NCBI RefSeq assembly: GCF_030012605.2
Contig: NZ_CP114055.2
DNA from: Bergeyella_A cardium
GTDB taxonomy: Bacteria; Bacteroidota; Bacteroidia; Flavobacteriales; Weeksellaceae
DNA: 64,000 bases
Strand: one strand, 5' to 3'
In this document: one piece after another, positions 41,457-49,992 of the stretch
How positions within the stretch are numbered: position 1 is the stretch's first letter
Layout of the letters: each line of letters starts with the position of its first letter
Position numbers and translations under genes: made by a program
Notes under the pieces: generated by a model
Database searches by the model: none
Seen by the model: only the letters and a program-made list of their open reading frames with translations
Told to the model about the DNA's origin: nothing

Positions 41457-42692
41457 TTAATCTTCAAATTCTGCTCGGAGGATTTGTTTTACCTCTTCTA
41501 TGGTTTCTTCTTCGAGATCTACGATGTTTGCCAGTGCATCTGTATCTTTATCTAAGACACTCTTAGCGGTTTCAAGACCTATTTTCTTGAATTCATCTAT
41601 AATCCACTCTTCTATTTCATCTTTAAACTCATCAAGAGCCACATCATCATCTTCGCTGGTTTCTCTGTACACATCTATGGTATAGCCTGTAAGCTCAGAT
41701 GCAAGGCGAATATTTACTCCTCTTCTACCGATAATTTTGGAGATTTCTTCCACAGGAGCATAGACCATCACGCTATTTTCATCGTCATTAACCTCTATTT
41801 TGTTGATGGACATATTCCCCAACGCTCTCTTGATATATACTTCTGGGTCTTTTGACCATTGGATGACATCTATATTCTCATTTCTAAGCTCTCTTACTAC
41901 GCCGTGTATTCTTGAACCTCTTACCCCTACGCAAGCTCCTACTGGATCTATTCTGTCGTCTAATGCATCTACGGCTACTTTTGCTTTCTCTCCCGGTTCG
42001 CGTACGGAAGCTCGGATATTGATAGTCCCGTCCTGTATCTCTGGGATTTCAAATTCCAAGAGCCTGTCAAGGAAGGTTGGTGAAGTTCTGGAAACGGTAA
42101 TCTGTGGTTTCGCTCCTTTAAAATCTACGCTTTCTACAATAGCTCTGATGCTTTCTCCTTTTTTGAAGAAGTCAGATGGAATTTGCTTTTTCTGAGGGAG
42201 GATAAACTCGTTTCCTTCATCATCTAAGAGTATAATATGCGTCTTTCTTATATGGTGCACTTCTCCGATAACGATTTCTCCTAATCTCCCCTCAAATTCT
42301 TTATAAAGCATCGCGTTATTATGCTCTTGGAGTTTTCCAGAGAGGATTTGTTTCAGAGTAAGGATATTCCTCCTTCCGAGCTGCTCAATAGGGATTTCTA
42401 CCGTATATTCCTCACCAACTTCAAAGGTTGGGTCTATTTTTTTAGCTTCTGATATTTCAATTTCAAGGTCATCATCTTCAGACATTTGGTCTTCTACAAT
42501 GGTTTTATTGAGGAAGATTTGGAAGTCTCCTTTGTCTGGATTCACAACTACATCAAAGTGGTCATCAGAATCATATCTTTTTCTTAACAAGGTTTTAAGG
42601 GAGTCTTCTATTATCGCCATCAGGTCTATCTTGCTTATCCCTTTTTCTTCTTTAAAATCCCCGAAGGAATCTATAAGTGCAATATTATTCAT
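41457..42692 (-). CDS. nusA: Transcription termination/antitermination protein NusA
   Basis: 411 aa. N-terminal RNA polymerase-binding domain (MNNIALIDSFGDFKEEKGISK...), S1-like domain around 130-200 (GEVHHIRKTHIILLDDEGNEFILP), two KH domains (DPVGACVGVRGSRIHGVVRELRNENIDVI about 232-260, and ISKIIGRRGVNIRLASELTG about 315-335), ending in an acidic tail. Modulates pausing and termination. It overlaps no gene but is 11 bases after rimP, and a terminator hairpin lies in the operon leader, consistent with NusA-dependent autoregulation. Confidence 0.97.
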   Translation of the reverse strand: MNNIALIDSFGDFKEEKGISKIDLMAIIEDSLKTLLRKRYDSDDHFDVVVNPDKGDFQIFLNKTIVEDQMSEDDDLEIEISEAKKIDPTFEVGEEYTVEIPIEQLGRRNILTLKQILSGKLQEHNNAMLYKEFEGRLGEIVIGEVHHIRKTHIILLDDEGNEFILPQKKQIPSDFFKKGESIRAIVESVDFKGAKPQITVSRTSPTFLDRLLEFEIPEIQDGTINIRASVREPGEKAKVAVDALDDRIDPVGACVGVRGSRIHGVVRELRNENIDVIQWSKDPEVYIKRALGNMSINKIEVNDDENSVMVYAPVEEISKIIGRRGVNIRLASELTGYTIDVYRETSEDDDVALDEFKDEIEEWIIDEFKKIGLETAKSVLDKDTDALANIVDLEEETIEEVKQILRAEFED

Positions 42693-42703
42693 TCAAAGTG
42701 TAT

Positions 42704-43171
42704 TTAAAATTTAATTACAATCAATGCTTTTTTTATTTCTGAGAGAGGAATAGTTCTTTCTTCCTCTACATCTATTTTTCCTTTTCCTATGTCTTTAGGT
42801 TTGCGGTATCTCAGTAGAAGGGTTACCGAAGTAGCGTCTGTACGAAGAAGTTCTCCTTTCAGTTTTTCGCCTTCATTAAAGGTGATTTCCACCTCTCGCC
42901 CGATATTTTTCTGATACTGACGCAGCTGGGTGAGAGGCTCTGTAAGCCCAGCAGACATTACTTGCAGGGAAAAGTCCTGCTCCTCTCTATCCAGGTTATT
43001 TTCTACGGCTCTGCTCGCATCCAGGCAGTCTTGAATGGAAACTCCTTTGTCGCCATCTAAGATAACTGTGATATCATTAGCTGCAGAGATTTTAAGGTCT
43101 ATCAAAAACAAGTCTTCTCTCGTTTGGAGGAAGCTGTTGAGTAATTCTTCTACTTTCTCTTTAAACATCAT
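42704..43171 (-). CDS. rimP: Ribosome maturation factor RimP
   Basis: 155 aa from the ATG at 43171 (MMFKEKVEELLNSFL; the second ATG at 43168 is equally possible). FLIDLKISAANDITVILDGDKGVSIQDCLDASRAVENNLDREEQDFSLQVMSAGLTEPL is the RimP N-terminal domain with the Asp-Gly and SxGLxxPL motifs; the C-terminal domain is the small Sm-like barrel ending IPLSEIKKALIVI. Needed for 30S subunit maturation. First gene of the nusA-infB operon. Confidence 0.95.
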   Translation of the reverse strand: MMFKEKVEELLNSFLQTREDLFLIDLKISAANDITVILDGDKGVSIQDCLDASRAVENNLDREEQDFSLQVMSAGLTEPLTQLRQYQKNIGREVEITFNEGEKLKGELLRTDATSVTLLLRYRKPKDIGKGKIDVEEERTIPLSEIKKALIVIKF

Positions 43172-43202
43172 CAATCCTTAGCTGTTTTAACTTCAAGGTA
43201 CG

Positions 43203-43226
43203 AAAAAAGGCTTTTCAAAAAAGCCT
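43203..43226 (-). promoter_or_regulatory. Terminator-like hairpin in the rimP-nusA-infB leader (putative attenuator)
   Basis: On the minus strand AGGCTTTT and AAAAGCCT (43226-43219 and 43215-43208) pair around TTG and are followed by a T run (43207-43203). It lies between the promoter (43285-43255) and the rimP start (43171), so full-length transcription must read through it. Confidence 0.6.
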
Positions 43227-43254
43227 GTCCATCTATCCCCGAAAAAATCTGGCG

Positions 43255-43285
43255 CAAAGATAAATGTTTTTTTGAGAAATGCAAA
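43255..43285 (-). promoter_or_regulatory. Full-consensus promoter of rimP-nusA-infB
   Basis: TTTG (43285-43282), 19-bp spacer, TATCTTTG (43262-43255) on the minus strand, giving a leader of about 75 bases before the rimP start. Confidence 0.7.
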
Positions 43286-43325
43286 TTATTTATTAACCAA
43301 GCTTTATAAAATGAATAAATTACAT

Positions 43326-43333
43326 TACTTTTG
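43326..43333 (+). promoter_or_regulatory. -7 box of the hypothetical lipoprotein gene
   Basis: TACTTTTG, exact match to TAnnTTTG, with start of transcription predicted near 43340 and the ATG at 43388. It excludes the in-frame ATG at 43331 as a translation start. Confidence 0.5.
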
Positions 43334-43387
43334 CTCACTGAGCTTTGCGTAAATAAAGTCTTTTGTCAAATACTAAAATCAAAAACA

Positions 43388-44128
43388 ATGAAATATTTCT
43401 TAATACTTTTAGCCTCTTTTTCTTTGGCAATAACCTCTTGTCAGCACACCAATGAAGCGCCTTCTAATGAAATTTCAACCGAAATCCCAAAGGAAGAAAA
43501 ACCAAAACTCAAACTAACCGAAGTGGGCTTTAAAGGTAAGATAAACGCTGGGGAAAGCCTGCAAATAGATGGAGAATTTAATCTTAAGTCCCCCGTCCAG
43601 CATTTTAACCTCTCTCTCATCTCCAAAGAAACAAAAGAAGTAGCTCTTTCTCAGGATATAGCCTATTATTCTGGCATTGCACAATCCATATTCAGTGAGC
43701 ATATTTTTATCCCCTCAGACTTTAAGGCGGAGCTCTATGATGTAGTTGCTAATATAACCGACAAAGAAGGAAATACAGAAACCTCTACCAAAGAGCTAAG
43801 CATAGCTCCTCCTCTGTTTAATATGACGGTGAATAGTCTCGGCGAGCAAGGCAAAGGCTACACAGGGAAAGATTTTAATATAAATGCAAGTGTAAAAGCT
43901 AATGACAGAATTATAAAAGAGATGAGAGTAGAAATCATCTCCAAACAAACACACAGCAAGCGAATAGATACTTCCTTTAAAGACTATAAAGGCAAAACCG
44001 AAATCTCCTTTAATGAAAACATACCTATACCACAAGATTTCCCAAAAGGTGAGTACTATATCATTATTATAGCCTATGACCTTAACGGTGGCTATACCTA
44101 TTTTGAAAATATACTTCCTTTCTATTAA
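43388..44128 (+). CDS. DUF4625-like tandem-domain lipoprotein
   Basis: 246 aa from the ATG at 43388. Signal MKYFLILLASFSLAITSC with lipobox Cys18. Two similar Ig-like units follow: GKINAGESLQIDGEFNLKSPVQHFNLSLIS...FIPSDFKAELYDVVANITDKEGNTET, and GKDFNINASVKANDRIIKEMRVEIIS...IPIPQDFPKGEYYIIIIAYDLNGGYTY. The strand pattern (F.I.G.....HxF...I.IP.DF..G.Y......D..G) is that of DUF4625. Function unknown; outer membrane or periplasmic lipoprotein processed by LspA. Confidence 0.65.
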   Translation: MKYFLILLASFSLAITSCQHTNEAPSNEISTEIPKEEKPKLKLTEVGFKGKINAGESLQIDGEFNLKSPVQHFNLSLISKETKEVALSQDIAYYSGIAQSIFSEHIFIPSDFKAELYDVVANITDKEGNTETSTKELSIAPPLFNMTVNSLGEQGKGYTGKDFNINASVKANDRIIKEMRVEIISKQTHSKRIDTSFKDYKGKTEISFNENIPIPQDFPKGEYYIIIIAYDLNGGYTYFENILPFY

Positions 44129-44198
44129 GCTAGGCAGTAAGCTAATAGGTAAAACTACTCTTAAAAATTTAAGTTAAACATCTTAAGTAACTCTAAAA

Positions 44199-45293
44199 CT
44201 ACTGATTTGCTCGGCGAAGATAGAGGATAACCGCAAGAGGAGTGAAAACGATGTTGGGAAGCCACATTGCGAGGAGTGGCGGTAGGGTATCATTCTCGGC
44301 AACGACTTTGAGTGCCTCAAAAGAGAAGACGAAAATAAAAGCGAGCGCAATGCCTATCGCGAGATTGAGACCGATGCCCCCGCGCCGCTTCTCGGAGGAG
44401 AGGGACAATGCGAGGATGGACAGGATGATGATAGATGCCGGCATAGAGGTACGCTGGTGGAGCTCTACGAAGTAGGGATTGATGTCTTTATTCCCCTTGC
44501 TAAGCTCCTGTTCTATAAGGCTGAGGAGCTCGGGAGTGGTGCGCGTCTGCCCCAACAGCCCATCTGGGAAGAGCTCTTCGGGAGTGTGCCCATAATCTAC
44601 CCACTTGACATCACCGTTGTAGATTTTTTCCTTGTCCTTTGGTGCTTCTTTGCGCTCGAGGTAGCCATTGAGGGCGAATTTCTTCTTCTTTTCATCCCAC
44701 TTAATATTATTGGCAACTACTTGGTGAATGAGCTTATTGTCTTTATTAAACTTCTGATAAGTAAAGCCCGTGCCGTCTTTCTCCTTGCGGCTATAGTTAT
44801 TGATAAAGATATATTCATCCTTAGAGAGCTTGGTAGCTATCTGCACATTACCGAGGAATTTATCCCGATTCATAGCGCTGTAGGTATAGGCTTCCAGCTT
44901 GTTTTTCTTGGCATTTGCCCAAGGGAGGATGTAGTGATTAAAGCCCAAAGTAACCAGCCCGAGGAAGATTGATGCGATGAAATACGGCCTTGCAAACCGA
45001 TGAAAACTCGCTCCACTGCTGATAATGGCAACGATTTCGGTATTATTTGCCATCCGTGAAGTGAAGATAATAATGGATACGAAGACCAATATGGACATAA
45101 AAGTGAGGAGGAGATAGACCATCCAATACGGATAATAATTAAGAAGAAAGAAATTGACGGTAAAGCCATTACTCTCTATCCTTGGGGATTTCTGCTGTAC
45201 ATCTATCACCACTACGATGATGGAGAGGAGCAAGAGCATAAAGCCCAGCGTCCCGAAGAATTTCTTAATGATATATCGGTCTATAATCTTCAT
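44199..45293 (-). CDS. LptF/LptG family permease (YjgP/YjgQ)
   Basis: 364 aa, six predicted membrane helices: three at the N-terminus (KFFGTLGFMLLLLSIIVVVID, YWMVYLLLTFMSILVFVSIIIF, YFIASIFLGLVTLGFNHY) and three at the C-terminus (SIIILSILALSLSS, GLNLAIGIALAFIFVFSFEALK, LPPLLAMWLPNIVFTPLAVILYLRR), with a periplasmic domain between. LptF and LptG belong to the LptB2FG ABC transporter that extracts LPS from the inner membrane. It lies two bases downstream of tgt, an arrangement common in Flavobacteriia. Which of LptF or LptG it is cannot be decided. Confidence 0.92.
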   Translation of the reverse strand: MKIIDRYIIKKFFGTLGFMLLLLSIIVVVIDVQQKSPRIESNGFTVNFFLLNYYPYWMVYLLLTFMSILVFVSIIIFTSRMANNTEIVAIISSGASFHRFARPYFIASIFLGLVTLGFNHYILPWANAKKNKLEAYTYSAMNRDKFLGNVQIATKLSKDEYIFINNYSRKEKDGTGFTYQKFNKDNKLIHQVVANNIKWDEKKKKFALNGYLERKEAPKDKEKIYNGDVKWVDYGHTPEELFPDGLLGQTRTTPELLSLIEQELSKGNKDINPYFVELHQRTSMPASIIILSILALSLSSEKRRGGIGLNLAIGIALAFIFVFSFEALKVVAENDTLPPLLAMWLPNIVFTPLAVILYLRRANQ

Positions 45294-45296
45294 CGT

Positions 45297-46427
45297 TTAG
45301 AGTCTGCTCTTTAAGATTGGGATAATGCCCTCCTTCCACTCATAGAAGTCGCCCGCGAGGATATGCTCCCTTGCGACCTTCACCAAATCGAGATAAAAAG
45401 CGAGGTTGTGGATAGAGGCAATCTGCTTGCCAAGATATTCCTTAGCGGAGAAGAGATGCCTTACATAGGCTTTGGAATACTCCTGATCTACAAAGCTGGC
45501 TCCCAACTCATCAAGTGGAGAGAAGTCATTTTTCCATTTTTCATTTTTAATATTCATTACCCCTTGCCAAGTGAAGAGCATTCCATTTCTGGCATTGCGG
45601 GTAGGCATTACGCAGTCCATCATATCCACGCCCAAGCCTATACTCTCCAAGATATTCCAAGGAGTACCTACACCCATCAGGTATCGGGGCTTGTCTTTTG
45701 GGAGGATATCGGTAACCTCATCGGTTATTCGGTACATTTCCTGCTCGGGTTCGCCTACGGAAAGTCCTCCAATAGCATTACCTTCGGCACCTTGCTCGGA
45801 GATAAACTCCGCTGAAATCTTCCTTAAATCCGAATAAACAGAACCCTGAACGATAGGGAAAAGCTGTTGTTTATGTCCATAGATTTCGGGATTATTTTTC
45901 GTCCATTCTATACATCTTTTCAGCCATCTGTGGGTCATTTCCATCGATTTCTTTGCAAGGTTGTACTCGCAAGGGAAAGGGGTACACTCATCAAACGCCA
46001 TAAAGATATCCCCACCGATTTGTCTTTGTATCTCCATAGACTTTTCGGGAGAGATGAAGTGGTAGCTACCGTCTATATGGGACTTGAACTTCACGCCCTC
46101 TTCGGTCATTTTCCTCGTATCGGAAAGTGAGAAAACTTGATAGCCCCCAGAATCGGTAAGTATAGGCCTGTCCCAGTTCATAAACTTGTGAAGCCCACCC
46201 GCCTGCTGCATAATCTCCATACCAGGGCGAAGATAGAGGTGGTAGGTATTCCCAAGGATAATCTGAGCTTTAATATCTTCTTTGAGCTCTCTTTGATGAA
46301 CAGTTTTTACAGAAGCTACGGTGCCCACAGGCATAAAAATAGGGGTCTGTATCTGCCCGTGATCGGTAGTAATAACCCCTGCTCTTGCTTTGCCCGTAGT
46401 ATTTTGTTTTACTTCAAAGAATTTCAT
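45297..46427 (-). CDS. tgt: tRNA-guanine transglycosylase, zinc cysteines absent
   Basis: 376 aa. DSGGYQVFSLSDTRK (about residues 92-106) supplies the proton-donating Asp, GGLSVGEPEQEM the GGLxxGE segment, and MMDCVMPTRNARNG the nucleophilic region (Asp272-type). Exchanges guanine for preQ1 at position 34 of QU-anticodon tRNAs. Oddity: the usual C-terminal zinc site CxCYTCxNY...H is replaced by LGASFVDQEYSKAYVRH, without cysteines, as in other Bacteroidota. Own promoter at 46494-46487. Confidence 0.95.
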   Translation of the reverse strand: MKFFEVKQNTTGKARAGVITTDHGQIQTPIFMPVGTVASVKTVHQRELKEDIKAQIILGNTYHLYLRPGMEIMQQAGGLHKFMNWDRPILTDSGGYQVFSLSDTRKMTEEGVKFKSHIDGSYHFISPEKSMEIQRQIGGDIFMAFDECTPFPCEYNLAKKSMEMTHRWLKRCIEWTKNNPEIYGHKQQLFPIVQGSVYSDLRKISAEFISEQGAEGNAIGGLSVGEPEQEMYRITDEVTDILPKDKPRYLMGVGTPWNILESIGLGVDMMDCVMPTRNARNGMLFTWQGVMNIKNEKWKNDFSPLDELGASFVDQEYSKAYVRHLFSAKEYLGKQIASIHNLAFYLDLVKVAREHILAGDFYEWKEGIIPILKSRL

Positions 46428-46486
46428 TATCTGAATCTATTATTTAAGTAGGTTATTTAAGGTCTTTGCCCTCTTAAAAAGGAAGG

Positions 46487-46494
46487 CAAAGATA
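46487..46494 (-). promoter_or_regulatory. -7 box of tgt and the LptF/G gene
   Basis: TATCTTTG on the minus strand, with a leader of about 55 bases before the tgt ATG (46427). No clear -33 element. Confidence 0.5.
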
Positions 46495-46508
46495 AGATTA
46501 GTTTTCTA

Positions 46509-48242
46509 TTATCGCTTTATTCGCTTAGGCTTTTTGGCTTCTTCCTCTGCCTTTTGTTTTTTTATTTCTTCCTGTGCTTGGTTGTAGAGGCTGTCGTCTG
46601 ACTCATAAGTTTTCGGGCTATAATTAGGTGTATCGAGGAAGATGTCTTGCCACTTGATGAGCCTGTCCGTCGTATTCCAATTAAAATCTGGGAAGAATCT
46701 TTTTTCCTTAGAGATAAGACTCATCGGGTAGGTTTCCATATTCGCACCGATATTGCAGGAAATAATCTGCACTCTTCTCTCCTCAAAGTTGGCATCAATC
46801 TCACCACAGGTAGAGAGTGTAATCCCTATTCGCTCCTTTTGGTTGGTCTTTTTGTTTACATCATCTGCATAGGTAATTGCTTGTGCATTTCCAATGACCT
46901 TCGCTTGCTTAATATCATTATTCTGATACTCTACGAGCATATATCGCCCCTTTACTTGGTCAAATTCATCTTTATTGTTTAGAGAATCTGATTTGCTGAT
47001 GGCAAAGGCATTACCTATAACTTTTAGTGAATCTATATGCTCATTGGTGGTATCAAAATAGGCTTCAATCTTATCTCCCGTGATTTGCTTCTCCCCACTC
47101 CAAAGAATGGGTTTATCGAACAGATGGAGTATGCCATCGGTTTCATTAAAGGCTAATGAATCTGCTCTGCCCTGAGCATTAGACTTGAAAAATCTTGCTT
47201 TTTTATAAGCCCTCAGAAAACTTTTCTTCTTATACGGATTTACAGAATCTGGCTTCTGGAAAGAGATAAACCGCTCTGCTGAGAAATACATCGTATCATT
47301 GGTGAGAATTTTAACGGCGTAGGGTTTTCCTGTAATCATCGCTGAGTCTTTCCTCTGATAAATTTCTCCGTATCCTCCTTTTATGTATCGATTTTCGTTT
47401 GGGTCGTCTAAGGTTACATTGCCCTTCCCCGTACCATAACCTGTAGAGCGGTTGAAGTAGAGCTTATCCCCCGTTAGTTTCTTGCTATTATAATATATAA
47501 TAGAGTTTTTGTTTAGGAAGACCTCGTTTGTATTCTGATTGAAATGCCCCTGCTCGGTATAGAGCCTGTTGCGAGGGTTTGCCTTATCATAAATCGTGGT
47601 GGCACCAGAGAAATAAGCGATATTCGTTAGCTGATTCTGCTTGATATTTGCGCCTTCTACGGTGTATTGAGGATTATCTATACGCACATTTCCAGTAAAG
47701 TCTATCACCTTTGAATTTACATCATAGGTAGCGGTATTGGTATACATCTTACTGCCCTGATTATCGGTAATAGTACCTCCAGTATTAAAGTATGCCTGAT
47801 TGCTCTTCCTGTCGTAATAAAGTATATCGGTAGTAATGGTCTGCTTAGGGTCTGTAAGCACTACATTTTTCCTTGCAATGCCCCGCTCTGTATTCCCGTC
47901 GTATTCCATTTCATCTGCGGTAATGACGGAGCCATCGGCATTTTGTAGCTTCACATTACCATAGGCTTTTACGAAGTTTTCCTCGCTATAGAGTACTACT
48001 TCATCTGCTGTGAGTACAGAGCCGTTATGAGAAAAATTCACATTTCCAGAAAAGAAAGGGTTTCCAGAATATTTATCTTTCTCTACTCCAAACTTGTCCG
48101 AATGATTATGCTTTATCTTCTCTGCCTGCTCTGGATTAGCCGATTTTTCAGGTGTAAAGAAAGTATCTTTGGTCAGCTTTTCCTGACTTTGGAAGCCTCC
48201 ATACCCAAAAAAGAAAAGAAATATGATAACGAAATACTTCAT
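46509..48242 (-). CDS. OstA/LptA-like organic solvent tolerance protein
   Basis: 577 aa from the ATG at 48242 (signal-like MKYFVIIFLFFFGYGGFQSQ). From about residue 60 on the sequence consists of repeated OstA beta units, each with a D.V.Y....Y..G.V.L....Y.I.G...F pattern, e.g. LTADEVVLYSEENFVKAYGNVKLQNADGSVITADEMEYDGNTERGIARKNVVL. The C-terminal ~150 aa are more divergent, and the tail is rich in Lys/Glu. Known: OstA/LptA domains bind LPS during transport. Fur lies 65 bases upstream; the two may be one unit. Confidence 0.85.
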   Translation of the reverse strand: MKYFVIIFLFFFGYGGFQSQEKLTKDTFFTPEKSANPEQAEKIKHNHSDKFGVEKDKYSGNPFFSGNVNFSHNGSVLTADEVVLYSEENFVKAYGNVKLQNADGSVITADEMEYDGNTERGIARKNVVLTDPKQTITTDILYYDRKSNQAYFNTGGTITDNQGSKMYTNTATYDVNSKVIDFTGNVRIDNPQYTVEGANIKQNQLTNIAYFSGATTIYDKANPRNRLYTEQGHFNQNTNEVFLNKNSIIYYNSKKLTGDKLYFNRSTGYGTGKGNVTLDDPNENRYIKGGYGEIYQRKDSAMITGKPYAVKILTNDTMYFSAERFISFQKPDSVNPYKKKSFLRAYKKARFFKSNAQGRADSLAFNETDGILHLFDKPILWSGEKQITGDKIEAYFDTTNEHIDSLKVIGNAFAISKSDSLNNKDEFDQVKGRYMLVEYQNNDIKQAKVIGNAQAITYADDVNKKTNQKERIGITLSTCGEIDANFEERRVQIISCNIGANMETYPMSLISKEKRFFPDFNWNTTDRLIKWQDIFLDTPNYSPKTYESDDSLYNQAQEEIKKQKAEEEAKKPKRIKR

Positions 48243-48307
48243 ATAACAATATAAAAAGGTACAACGCACAAAATACGATGTACCTTATATTCCTCAATTA
48301 AATTTAA

Positions 48308-48784
48308 TTAATCTTCCTTTCTCTTTCCATAAAAATACAGGGAATGGCTTGATATCTCCACACCAAAAGTCTCTTCTATGGACTGCTTGATTGCCTGAAT
48401 TCTCGGGTCACAGAACTCGATAATTTCCTCAATCTCCCTTTTCCCTCCTTTTTTGTAGAGGATAAGGTGGTCGTGCTGCTTATCAAAATAAGATTTCTCA
48501 TAAGAAGCAATAGTTGCCGTTTTCTCACCAAACTGATGCTTACGGATAAGCCCTGCTTCCAAAAAGATTTCAATTGTATTATAGATGGTCGCTTTGGATA
48601 CATGATACTTCTTCTTCATCATCAGAAGATAGAGGTCATCTACATTAAAATGGTCATCAAATTTGTAGATTTCTTCCAGTATCGTGTATCTTTCCGGTGT
48701 ATTTCTATAGCTTTTTTCTTTAAGATACTGCCTTAGAACATCTTTGATTAGCTCAATGTTTGATTCCTTTTGTTTTAGTTCCAT
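48308..48784 (-). CDS. Fur/PerR-family regulator
   Basis: 158 aa from the ATG at 48784 (MELKQKESNIELIKDVL); a TTG two codons upstream is unlikely. HTH in RNTPERYTILEEIYKFDDHFNVDDLYLLMMKKKYHVSKATIYNTIEIFLEAGLIRK (about 22-77) is the Fur winged helix. Metal-site histidine region DKQHDHLILYKKG and C-terminal EISSHSLYFYGK follow. The CxxC structural zinc pairs of Escherichia Fur are missing. Iron- or peroxide-sensing regulator; substrate metal not decidable. Confidence 0.88.
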   Translation of the reverse strand: MELKQKESNIELIKDVLRQYLKEKSYRNTPERYTILEEIYKFDDHFNVDDLYLLMMKKKYHVSKATIYNTIEIFLEAGLIRKHQFGEKTATIASYEKSYFDKQHDHLILYKKGGKREIEEIIEFCDPRIQAIKQSIEETFGVEISSHSLYFYGKRKED

Positions 48785-48802
48785 ATTCAATTATTTAGAT
48801 TG

Positions 48803-48810
48803 CAAAAATA
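48803..48810 (-). promoter_or_regulatory. -7 box of the Fur-family gene
   Basis: TATTTTTG on the minus strand; transcript start predicted near 48797, ATG at 48784. The -33 TTTG is at about 24 bp, slightly too far. Confidence 0.5.
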
Positions 48811-48907
48811 TTGAATTTAAAATAATTATTAAAACAAATAAAAATTATTTCTCATCGTACCCCTCTCCTTCTTTTATTAAAGACTCATCAATCCTTTATT
48901 CTTTTTG

Positions 48908-48915
48908 TATTTTTG
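48908..48915 (+). promoter_or_regulatory. -7 box of the exonuclease gene
   Basis: TATTTTTG, exact match to TAnnTTTG; start predicted near 48921, ATG at 48936. It removes a long in-frame upstream extension (ATG at 48744). Confidence 0.55.
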
Positions 48916-48935
48916 CCGAGATAAACCGACTAAAA

Positions 48936-49700
48936 ATGAATTTAAAACTCCATAAACCCCTTTGTATTTTTGATTTGGAAACTACAGGAACTGACATTTC
49001 CAAAGACAGAATTGTAGAAATCTGCATCTTAAAAGTAAACCCAGACGCCTCCCGAGAGAGCAAAACCTGGCTCATCAACCCTGAAATGCACATCCCAGAA
49101 AAAGCAAGTGAAGTACACGGGATTTATGATGAAGATGTAGCCGATAAACCCACCCTCAAAGACATTGCCCCACAAATAATGCAAATGCTCTCAGGAGCAG
49201 ATTTAGGAGGGTTCAACTCCAATAGGTTTGATGTACCTCTACTCGCCGAAGAGCTCCTGAGAGTGGGGATAGATTTTGACCTCTCAAAAATAAAATTGGT
49301 AGACGCTCAGGTCATCTACCACAAAATGGAACCCCGAAACCTCAGCGCTGCCTATAAATTCTACTGCAATAAAAACCTTGAAAATGCACACTCCGCCGAA
49401 GCAGACACCCTTGCTACCTTTGAGATTTTAGATGCCCAAGTCGAGAAATATCAGGATATCCCTAACGACATCAGCTCGCTGAGCGAAATCTCCTACCATA
49501 ATAAATTTGCCGACCTCGCAGGAAATATTATCTATAACGAAAACGGCGTAGAGGTCTTTAATTTCGGGAAATATAAAGGACAGCCCGTAGCCGAAGTCTT
49601 TAAAAAAGATATTGGCTACTATGGCTGGATTCAGAATGCCGACTTCCCTCGATACACCAAAAAAGTCTTCACAGCGATACAGCTGAAATCAAAGTTTTAG
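48936..49700 (+). CDS. DEDD 3'-5' exonuclease (DnaQ/epsilon-like)
   Basis: 254 aa from the ATG at 48936 (MNLKLHKPLCIFDLETTGTD). ExoI motif FDLETTG (about residues 11-17), ExoII GGFNSNRFDVPLL (about 92-104), ExoIII NAHSAEADTLATF (HxAxxD, about 152-164). The C-terminal part (about 190-254) has FNFGKYKGQPVAEVFKKDIGYYGWI, a small DUF3820-like domain. Likely a proofreading or repair nuclease, not the essential replicative epsilon by itself. Divergent from fur; the repeat array follows. Confidence 0.9.
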   Translation: MNLKLHKPLCIFDLETTGTDISKDRIVEICILKVNPDASRESKTWLINPEMHIPEKASEVHGIYDEDVADKPTLKDIAPQIMQMLSGADLGGFNSNRFDVPLLAEELLRVGIDFDLSKIKLVDAQVIYHKMEPRNLSAAYKFYCNKNLENAHSAEADTLATFEILDAQVEKYQDIPNDISSLSEISYHNKFADLAGNIIYNENGVEVFNFGKYKGQPVAEVFKKDIGYYGWIQNADFPRYTKKVFTAIQLKSKF

Positions 49701-49724
49701 CCCCCATAGTCAGTAAAGAGGCAG

Positions 49725-49920
49725 CCACTCGCGTGGCAAGCATAGCTTCCAGCTAAGGGACTTATCCACTCGCGTGGCAGACACAGCTTCCAGCTGAGGG
49801 ACTTATCCACTCGCGTGGCAGACACAGCTTCCAGCTGAAGGACTTATCCACTCGCGTGGCATTCACAGCTTCCAGCTGAAGGACTTATCCACTCGCGTGG
49901 CAGACACTTATATCGTAGCT
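49725..49920. repeat. 41-bp tandem repeat array A (5 copies of CCACTCGCGTGGCA)
   Basis: CCACTCGCGTGGCA starts at 49725, 49766, 49807, 49848 and 49889, exactly 41 bp apart. The unit also contains AGCTTCCAGCT. Both CCAC..GTGG and AGCT..AGCT are short inverted repeats, so each unit can form small hairpins. No unique spacers, so not a CRISPR. Intergenic; no open frame crosses it. Confidence 0.85.
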
Positions 49921-49992
49921 GGTGGGGCGATTGTTTTTAAGTGCTCCCCACGCAGTAGGCTTGGGTGGAGCTGGAAACGCTGCAATCTTCCT

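Noticed and set aside
44457..44972. + strand 171-codon frame within the LptF/G permease gene
   Set aside because: Antisense of a membrane protein gene; hydrophobic content mirrors the true frame.
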